A stretch of 5,506 nucleotides of DNA from NCBI GenBank assembly GCA_017553065.1, contig JAFZND010000023.1, forward strand, positions 1 to 5,506. Reading direction: 5' to 3'. This stretch comes from Clostridia bacterium. GTDB taxonomy: Bacteria > Bacillota > Clostridia > Christensenellales > UBA1242. Below are positions 1 to 4,989 of this stretch, one piece after another. Made by a program: the position numbers and the translations under genes. The notes beneath the pieces are model-generated. The model saw nothing but the letters and a program-made list of their open reading frames with translations. It was not told the DNA's origin and ran no database searches. The first letter of the stretch is position 1. The number at the start of each line of letters is the position of its first letter.

Positions 1-898
1 GCAAGAAGTAGAAAATATCATTTATGATGCCCTTACAAAATTTTGTGAAGCAAAAGGCAACAAATCAATTGTAAGTGAAATTATCAACAAGGGTAAAGGT
101 GCTGCCAAAGCGCGTCTTGCTGCAAAACATGCAAAAGAAGCAAGCAGAGCAAAGAGTAGTGCAGATAGTTATTCACTAGTAGGTAAGTTGGCATCTTGCA
201 CAGGCAAAAACCCACTAATAAATGAATTGTTCATTGTAGAGGGCGATAGTGCAGGTGGCAGTGCAAAGCAAGCACGCGATAGGTCATTCCAAGCAATTTT
301 ACCACTTCGTGGTAAACCATTAAATGTAGAGAAAAAACGTCTAACACAAGTGCTAGAAAACGAAGAAATTCGCACAATTATTTCTGCGCTTGGCACAGGT
401 ATTGGCCAAGATTTCAATATTGACAACTTAAAATACAATAAAGTTGTTATTCTTGCCGATGCTGACCAAGACGGCGCACACATTAGAGCAATTCTTCTAA
501 CATTCTTTTATAGATACATGCGTGAATTAATCAATGATGGCCATGTATTTGTGGGCATTGCTCCATTATACAAAGTGTTCAAAAAAGATAAAGTTGTGTA
601 TGTGTATGACGAAAAGGATTACGAAAAAGCAACTAAGGCAGTTGGCGATGGCTACCAAGTGCAACGTTACAAAGGTCTTGGCGAGATGAACGAAGAACAA
701 CTTTGGGAAACAACTATGGACCCAGAAAAACGCGTAATGGTGCAAGTAACCTTGGAAGATTTAACAGAAGCAGAGCACCTAATTACAACGCTTATGGGTG
801 ACAATATTGAAGAGCGCAAGCAATATATTTATGAATATGCAAACTTTAACAAAGAGCAAAGCACATTTGAAAAAGAAAACAAAGGGGGAGTAAAGTAA
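1..898 (+). CDS. gyrB/parE: Type IIA DNA topoisomerase B subunit (topoisomerase IV ParE / gyrase GyrB type), C-terminal part
   Basis: This is the ATPase and TOPRIM subunit of an A2B2 type IIA topoisomerase, which passes one DNA duplex through another using ATP. The frame is open from base 2 to the TAA at 896-898 and gives 298 residues. The N-terminal GHKL ATPase domain and most of the transducer lie off the left edge. TOPRIM is complete: EGDSAGG at 239-259 supplies the catalytic Glu, and DADQDGAH at 458-481 supplies the Mg-binding aspartates. The C-terminal signature follows, with QRYKGLGEMN and then QLWETTMDP. The TTG at 188 is not a start, because conserved family sequence (LVGKLASC) runs through it. 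DADQDGAHIR and the sequence around it resemble clostridial ParE-like paralogues as I recall them, but GyrB cannot be excluded. The stop lies one base before the A-subunit ATG, so the two genes are surely co-transcribed. The family is certain; gyrase versus topoisomerase IV is not. Confidence 0.95.
   Translation, partial: QEVENIIYDALTKFCEAKGNKSIVSEIINKGKGAAKARLAAKHAKEASRAKSSADSYSLVGKLASCTGKNPLINELFIVEGDSAGGSAKQARDRSFQAILPLRGKPLNVEKKRLTQVLENEEIRTIISALGTGIGQDFNIDNLKYNKVVILADADQDGAHIRAILLTFFYRYMRELINDGHVFVGIAPLYKVFKKDKVVYVYDEKDYEKATKAVGDGYQVQRYKGLGEMNEEQLWETTMDPEKRVMVQVTLEDLTEAEHLITTLMGDNIEERKQYIYEYANFNKEQSTFEKENKGGVK
884..890 (+). promoter_or_regulatory. Ribosome binding site of the topoisomerase A subunit, inside the B-subunit 3' end
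   Basis: GGGGGAG lies 9 bases before the ATG at 900 and fixes that start. It is embedded in the last codons of the upstream gene, where it encodes the C-terminal Gly-Gly-Val. Together with the one-base gap, this suggests translational coupling that would keep the two subunits in balance. Confidence 0.75.
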
Positions 899-899
899 T

Positions 900-3320
900 A
901 TGAGCGATTTTAACGAGAAATTTGTATCAAAACCCCTAGAAGATGTGTTGCATGACTCAATGATTCCATATAGCGAATTTGTTATTATGGATAGAGCACT
1001 TCCACGCGTAGAAGACGGCTTAAAACCAGTGCAACGCCGTGTGCTATATAGCATGCTAGAAGTCGGTGTTTTGCCAGATAGACCATACAGAAAATCTGCA
1101 CGTATTGTGGGTGACTGTATGGGTAAATATCACCCACATGGTGATAGTTCAATTTATGGTACTATGGTGCGTATGGCACAAAAGTTCAATATGGGAGAAG
1201 TGCTTGTAGATGGTCATGGTAACTTTGGCTCAGTGGATGGCGATGGTGCAGCAGCAATGCGTTACACAGAAGCAAAATTGTCTCCAATGGCCTTAGAAAT
1301 GTTGCGCGATATAGAAAAAGATACTGTAACTTGGAGCTACAACTTTGATGATAGTTGCAAAGAACCAGATATTCTTCCATCTAGATTCCCAAATATTTTG
1401 GTAAATGGTGGTGCTGGCATTGCAGTTGGTCTTGCTACAAATATTCCTACTCACAACTTGGGTGAATGTTGTAGGGCAGTAGCTGCATATATAGACAATC
1501 CAAAAATTTCTTTGGATGAACTTATGGAAATTATTCCAGGTCCAGATTTTCCAACTGGTGGATATATTATTAAAAGTGATGAAATACGCAATGCATTTGC
1601 TACAGGTAAAGGCAAAATTGTCATGCGCGCAAAACTACACATTGAAAATGTAGAAAATGGAAAAAAGAACATTGTAATTACAGAAATTCCTTACCAAGTG
1701 AACAAATCTGCACTATTGCAACGCATTGCAAAAGTGCGTGAAGAAGACGAATCTGGAGTGCTTAGTGGTATCACAGATATTGTGGATGAAACTGATAGAT
1801 CTGGTATGCGTGCAGTGCTAAAACTAAAGAAAGATGCCAAACTTAATGCAATATTGCAATCACTATATAGACAAACAGATTTGCAATTGAATTTTGGTAC
1901 AAATATGGTGGCAATTGCAGATGCAAAACCAAAACTAATGTCATTAATTGATATTATTGACCATTATGTGAAATATCAACAAACAATCATATACAATCGT
2001 ACCAAGTATGATTTGGAAGCAGCATTAAAGAAAGAACATATATTAGAAGGTTTGCTAATTGCAATTAAGGCCATTGATGAAGTTATTGCAATCATAAAGA
2101 AGAGCAAAAACACAACTGAAGCAAAAATTACACTTATGCAAACATTTACACTTACTGATGTTCAGGCACAAGCTATTCTTGATATGCGTCTTGCACGCCT
2201 TACTAGCCTTGAAGTGGAGCGCTTAGTAACAGAACTAAATAGATTAAAAGATTTAATTAGTAGATTTACCAATATTTTAAAGAGTCCACGCATGCAAATG
2301 AATATAGTAAAGAAAGAAATACTAGAAATTGCAGAAAAATATGGCACTCCAAGAAAGACTCAAATAATTGAAGACGATATGGGCGCTATAGAAGAAGATG
2401 TTGCAGTAGAAACAAGTGATGGCGAAGATATGATGCTCATATATTCTCCTCAAAACACTATAAAAACTGTATCTATTAAGAGTTATAATTTGGCAACCAA
2501 AACACTTAGTGCAGACCCAGAATTGTACGAAATCCCATCAATTATGCTAAGAGTAAACACAAATCAAAGTGTATACGCATTCACAAATCTTGGTAATTGT
2601 GTGCGTTTTGATATTGGCAAATTAAATAGTGCAAAATTCAAAGATAAGGGTGCATATATCACTGCATATTGCAAGAATTTGCAAGGTGATGAAAGATTGG
2701 TATCAATACTAGAATTAAATAATGCTACAGATAAAGATTCACTTGTGTTTGTAACCAAGAGTGGTATGGTAAAAGTATCTAGCGCTAGCGAATATATTAC
2801 AGCAAAACAATTAGTAGCAGGTATTAAATTAAAAGATGGTGATGAGTTGCTTTATGTAAATCACAATATGACTGGTAAAAATTTGGCAATATTCACAAAG
2901 AACAAACTTGCCTTAACATTTGATAAAAAAGATTTACCAGTGTCTGGTAGGGTAACAAGTGGTGTAAAAGGTATCACCTTGGAGCCAGGCGATTATGTTG
3001 TGTCTGCAATGCAAGTGGGTGAGGCAGACAACTATGTAATGCTCCTATCAAATGGCTATGCAAAAATAGTAAATAAATCAGAGTTGCCTGTGGGTAGCAG
3101 AAACAGAAAAGGCACAATTATGACAAGCACCAAAAATACTGCAAAACTACTAAAAGCAACCACACTTGATGTAAATCTATCTTATGTGTACGAAGATAAT
3201 TCTGGCGAATTAAAATTCGTGGAAAATCGTAAACTAAGCATTGATAAGCGCCTAGGTAATGGCAAATCAGTAGCATCAGGCGACAAATTTAAAAATGTTT
3301 ATGTATATCAAACATTGTAA
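900..3320 (+). CDS. gyrA/parC: Type IIA DNA topoisomerase A subunit (topoisomerase IV ParC-like / DNA gyrase subunit A family)
   Basis: This is the DNA cleavage and rejoining subunit, partner of the B subunit directly upstream. The protein is 806 aa, within the usual range for GyrA and ParC. The N-terminal winged-helix domain has DGLKPVQRR (residues 39-47), KYHPHGDSS (76-84) and AAMRYTEAKL (118-127). Arg121-Tyr122 is the catalytic pair at exactly E. coli GyrA numbering. The tower follows, with GIAVGLATNIP (173-183) carrying the DNA-wedging Ile174. A helical coiled-coil arm spans roughly 365-485 and includes AQAILDMRLARLTSLE. A beta-pinwheel C-terminal domain runs from about 505 to the end. 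No QRRGGKG-type GyrA box is visible where it should lie (about 525-540 reads KSYNLATKTLSAD), which favours ParC-like relaxation and decatenation over supercoiling. Position 87 in the quinolone pocket is Gly, while Ser83 is kept. The start is supported by the RBS at 884-890, and a terminator follows the stop. Family certain; exact paralogue moderately sure. Confidence 0.96.
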   Translation: MSDFNEKFVSKPLEDVLHDSMIPYSEFVIMDRALPRVEDGLKPVQRRVLYSMLEVGVLPDRPYRKSARIVGDCMGKYHPHGDSSIYGTMVRMAQKFNMGEVLVDGHGNFGSVDGDGAAAMRYTEAKLSPMALEMLRDIEKDTVTWSYNFDDSCKEPDILPSRFPNILVNGGAGIAVGLATNIPTHNLGECCRAVAAYIDNPKISLDELMEIIPGPDFPTGGYIIKSDEIRNAFATGKGKIVMRAKLHIENVENGKKNIVITEIPYQVNKSALLQRIAKVREEDESGVLSGITDIVDETDRSGMRAVLKLKKDAKLNAILQSLYRQTDLQLNFGTNMVAIADAKPKLMSLIDIIDHYVKYQQTIIYNRTKYDLEAALKKEHILEGLLIAIKAIDEVIAIIKKSKNTTEAKITLMQTFTLTDVQAQAILDMRLARLTSLEVERLVTELNRLKDLISRFTNILKSPRMQMNIVKKEILEIAEKYGTPRKTQIIEDDMGAIEEDVAVETSDGEDMMLIYSPQNTIKTVSIKSYNLATKTLSADPELYEIPSIMLRVNTNQSVYAFTNLGNCVRFDIGKLNSAKFKDKGAYITAYCKNLQGDERLVSILELNNATDKDSLVFVTKSGMVKVSSASEYITAKQLVAGIKLKDGDELLYVNHNMTGKNLAIFTKNKLALTFDKKDLPVSGRVTSGVKGITLEPGDYVVSAMQVGEADNYVMLLSNGYAKIVNKSELPVGSRNRKGTIMTSTKNTAKLLKATTLDVNLSYVYEDNSGELKFVENRKLSIDKRLGNGKSVASGDKFKNVYVYQTL

Positions 3321-3326
3321 AAATAA

Positions 3327-3356
3327 AAGACACTCCAAATTCGGGGTGTCTTTTTT
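3327..3356 (+). terminator. Rho-independent terminator after the topoisomerase operon
   Basis: The arms GACACTCC (3329-3336) and GGGGTGTC (3343-3350) form an 8-bp stem with one G-T wobble around the loop AAATTC. Flanking A-T pairs (3327-3328 with 3351-3352) extend it, and a run of six T (3351-3356) follows. It starts 6 bases after the A-subunit stop and ends the forward operon. Confidence 0.93.
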
Positions 3357-3395
3357 ATTCATAAATTGAAAATAAATTAAATATATTATTTTGAT

Positions 3396-3424
3396 TAGAC
3401 TAAAATATTTTAGTAGTACATAAT
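3396..3424 (+). promoter_or_regulatory. Tentative sigma-A-type promoter for the deacetylase / OB-fold unit
   Basis: A promoter is expected between the terminator at 3327-3356 and the gene at 3511. The best pairing I find is TAGACT (3396-3401) as -35 and CATAAT (3419-3424) as -10, with a 17-base spacer. These match 4 and 5 of 6 consensus bases, and the DNA upstream is very AT-rich. It would leave a leader of roughly 80 bases. In such AT-rich DNA, chance matches are common, and a weaker alternative is GTAACA (3447-3452) with TACAAA (3470-3475). If the deacetylase is a sporulation gene, a sporulation sigma factor with other boxes could be used instead. Confidence 0.33.
3399..3414. repeat. Perfect 16-bp palindrome, possible operator
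   Basis: ACTAAAATATTTTAGT is its own reverse complement over all 16 bases. It lies in the spacer upstream of the deacetylase gene and covers part of the tentative -35 box and promoter spacer, which is where a dimeric repressor could bind. It has no loop and no T-run after it, so it is not a terminator. The centre is pure A/T, so chance in AT-rich DNA is a real alternative. Confidence 0.4.
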
Positions 3425-3489
3425 TCGGCAAAAAGTACTAAATAATGTAACATAGTCGCATTTGTGTAATACAAAATGTCTATTAAAAT

Positions 3490-3496
3490 AAAGGAG
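3490..3496 (+). promoter_or_regulatory. Ribosome binding site of the deacetylase gene, with unusually long spacing
   Basis: AAAGGAG is a strong Shine-Dalgarno match but sits 14 bases before the ATG at 3511, against the usual 5-9. A stop codon in the same frame (TAA at 3499-3501) prevents an upstream ATG, GTG or TTG start. Only an ATT at 3502 would give normal spacing. The next Met codon is residue 14, inside the membrane segment, so the ATG at 3511 remains the best start. Confidence 0.65.
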
Positions 3497-3510
3497 TGTA
3501 AATTAATTTT

Positions 3511-4275
3511 ATGTTTTTAGTTTTACGCAAAAAATGGATAATTGCCGTAATGCTAGTAGTTTTATCGGCAATCATGCTATCAATCAATGTGTTTGGTGGT
3601 ACTTCTGCTGCTGTATTCTTTGGCGATTCACCAAGGTTAGTGCCAATTTATAATGTGGATACCACTGACAAAAAAGTTGCAATCACATTTGATTCCGCGT
3701 GGGGTGCAGATAAAACGCAAGGAATAATTGATTTATTAAAAGAATATGGTGCAAATGCAACATTTTTCTTGGTTGGATTTTGGGCAGAAAAATATCCAGA
3801 CATGGTGCGTGCAATAAATGAGGCAGGTTTTGAAATTGGAACACACAGCAATACGCATCCAGATTTTACAAATCTTAGTGAAGTGCAAATGAAACAAGAG
3901 TTGGAATTGTCCATTAATACAATTAAATCTGTTACAGGTAAAGATGTAAAACTATTCCGTAGTCCGTATGGAGCATACAACAACACATCAATCAATGTGG
4001 CATCTAATCTTGGGCTTACCACAATTCAATGGAATGTGGATACATTAGATTGGAAAGGTATTAGCGCGGGTGAAATTGCCAAACGCGTTAGTGTAAAAGT
4101 TGTGCCGGGCTCAATAATTTTGATGCACAACAATTCTGATAATGTGCTTGATGGCCTTAGACTTGTGCTAGATTATCTAAAATCTTCTGGTTACGAAGTA
4201 ACAAGTGTGGGCAATATTATCATGCAAGATAATTTCTATATTGACCATGCAGGGGTGCAACACAAAAACAATTAA
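3511..4275 (+). CDS. pdaB: Polysaccharide deacetylase (NodB/CE4 domain), PdaB-like, membrane-anchored or secreted
   Basis: This is a carbohydrate esterase family 4 enzyme, expected to remove N-acetyl groups from peptidoglycan or a related polymer outside the membrane. The 254 residues begin with Lys-Arg charges and one hydrophobic segment (about 9-29), a signal anchor or signal peptide. The NodB domain spans about 55-236. Motif 1 is TFDSAWG (59-65), with catalytic-base candidate Asp61. Motif 2 is HSNTHP (112-117), with metal ligands His112 and His116. Motif 3 is RSPYG (150-154). Motif 4 is DTLDW (177-181), and motif 5 is ILMHN (203-207) with His206. In classical members a second Asp follows Asp61 and binds metal; here it is Ser62, as I recall for the PdaB-like sporulation clade (FDxxWG). 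The short tail with FYIDHAG also fits clostridial PdaB-like proteins. The OB-fold gene follows after 21 bases. A role in spore cortex is inferred from the family only; the symbol means PdaB-like, not proven orthology. Confidence 0.92.
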   Translation: MFLVLRKKWIIAVMLVVLSAIMLSINVFGGTSAAVFFGDSPRLVPIYNVDTTDKKVAITFDSAWGADKTQGIIDLLKEYGANATFFLVGFWAEKYPDMVRAINEAGFEIGTHSNTHPDFTNLSEVQMKQELELSINTIKSVTGKDVKLFRSPYGAYNNTSINVASNLGLTTIQWNVDTLDWKGISAGEIAKRVSVKVVPGSIILMHNNSDNVLDGLRLVLDYLKSSGYEVTSVGNIIMQDNFYIDHAGVQHKNN

Positions 4276-4283
4276 CTTTATTT

Positions 4284-4289
4284 AGGAGA
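4284..4289 (+). promoter_or_regulatory. Ribosome binding site of the tandem OB-fold gene
   Basis: AGGAGA lies 7 bases before the ATG at 4297, an ideal spacing that fixes this start. It fills most of the 21-base gap after the deacetylase stop, and I see no promoter or terminator there, so both genes probably share one transcript. Confidence 0.8.
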
Positions 4290-4296
4290 AAAAAAT

Positions 4297-4962
4297 ATGA
4301 TAAACGAATTACAAAGTAGCAATAAAGTGATATTGCAGGGCGAAGTGGCAAACGAATTAGTGTTCAGCCACGAAATATATGGAGAAAGTTTTTACGAATT
4401 TAATCTTAAAGTAAAGCGACTAAGTGATACTTACGATTTAATTCCTGTGACAATTTCAAATAGAATAATGCAAGATATAGATTTATATCCAGGTGTTACA
4501 TTTTCATTTGAAGGGCAATTTCGTAGTTACAATAAACTAATTGACGGCAAATCAAAACTAATGCTTACTGTGTTTGTGTTGCAATTGCTTAATGACCAAG
4601 ACATAGTGTGTCCAAATGAGATTGAACTTACAGGATATATTTGCAAAGAGCCAATTTATAGGGTAACTCCATTCAAACGTGAAATATGTGATTTGCTACT
4701 AGCAGTAAATCGTAGTTACAACAAGTCAGATTATCTTCCTTGTATTGCATGGGGTAGAAATGCTCGCTATGTGCGCAACTTTGCCATTGGCGACAAAATA
4801 AGTGTGGTAGGCAGAATTCAAAGCAGAGAATATTCCAAAAAACTTGACGATGGCCAAGTAATTACAAAAGTTGCATTTGAAGTATCGCTTTCAAAAATTA
4901 CCACAGATAAAGAAAATGAATATCACAATTTCTTTGAAGATAGTGAAGTAATTACAGGATAA
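4297..4962 (+). CDS. Tandem OB-fold, single-stranded DNA-binding (SSB-like) protein
   Basis: The protein has 221 aa and looks like two SSB-type OB folds in a row, with no signal peptide or membrane segment, so it is cytoplasmic. The first fold covers about 10-98 (from VILQGEVANE to LTVFVLQL). The second covers about 107-203 (from NEIELTGYICKEP to FEVSLSKIT) and is the more SSB-like, with PCIAWGRNARY (148-158) followed by GDKISVVGRIQSREY. The halves resemble each other: GQFRSYNKLIDGK (73-85) aligns with GRIQSREYSKKLDDG (172-186), and each opens with an xGxxxxE/P strand. This indicates internal duplication. The C-terminus is mildly acidic (FFEDSEV) but lacks the DDDIPF-type tip with which replicative SSB recruits partners, so it is probably not the housekeeping SSB. 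I recall similar proteins of this length in Clostridia, without a settled function. ssDNA binding is inferred from the fold. It is the last gene of the deacetylase unit and stops inside the bidirectional terminator. Confidence 0.82.
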   Translation: MINELQSSNKVILQGEVANELVFSHEIYGESFYEFNLKVKRLSDTYDLIPVTISNRIMQDIDLYPGVTFSFEGQFRSYNKLIDGKSKLMLTVFVLQLLNDQDIVCPNEIELTGYICKEPIYRVTPFKREICDLLLAVNRSYNKSDYLPCIAWGRNARYVRNFAIGDKISVVGRIQSREYSKKLDDGQVITKVAFEVSLSKITTDKENEYHNFFEDSEVITG

Positions 4963-4989
4963 AAAATAACGGCATCGCCGTTATTTTTT
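4961..4989. terminator. Bidirectional intrinsic terminator between convergent genes
   Basis: A perfect 13-bp stem pairs 4961-4973 with 4977-4989 around a 3-base loop (ATC). The core is ATAACGGC against GCCGTTAT, flanked by six A on the left and six T on the right, so either strand yields a GC-containing hairpin followed by a U-run. Both neighbouring stop codons lie in it: the forward TAA (4960-4962) overlaps the outer left arm, and the reverse TAA (4981-4983) is in the right arm. Confidence 0.93.

Noticed and set aside
188..898. A separate 236-aa gene starting at TTG 188
   Set aside because: The same frame is open to the left edge and carries recognisable B-subunit sequence before 188 (Lys/Ala-rich stretch, then LVGKLASC), so this is an internal codon of the truncated gene.
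3414..3440. TAGTAC...GTACTA hairpin as a riboswitch or attenuator in the leader
   Set aside because: The stem is only 6 bp around a 15-base loop, with no T-run and no known riboswitch motif. The whole spacer of about 150 bases is too short and AT-rich to support a structured aptamer.
3321..3510. Hidden small gene or RNA gene in the spacer between the topoisomerase and the deacetylase
   Set aside because: I see no RBS-led short frame, no tRNA-like folds and no conserved RNA motif here beyond the terminator, the palindrome, the tentative promoter and the RBS.
3648..4022. Reverse-strand open frame of 124 codons inside the deacetylase gene
   Set aside because: It is fully opposite a well-supported CE4 gene, its product has no recognisable domain, and it has no convincing RBS. 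It is a shadow frame, as are the shorter reverse frames at 169-483, 779-1054, 1186-1380, 1451-1672, 2162-2347 and 2564-2758.
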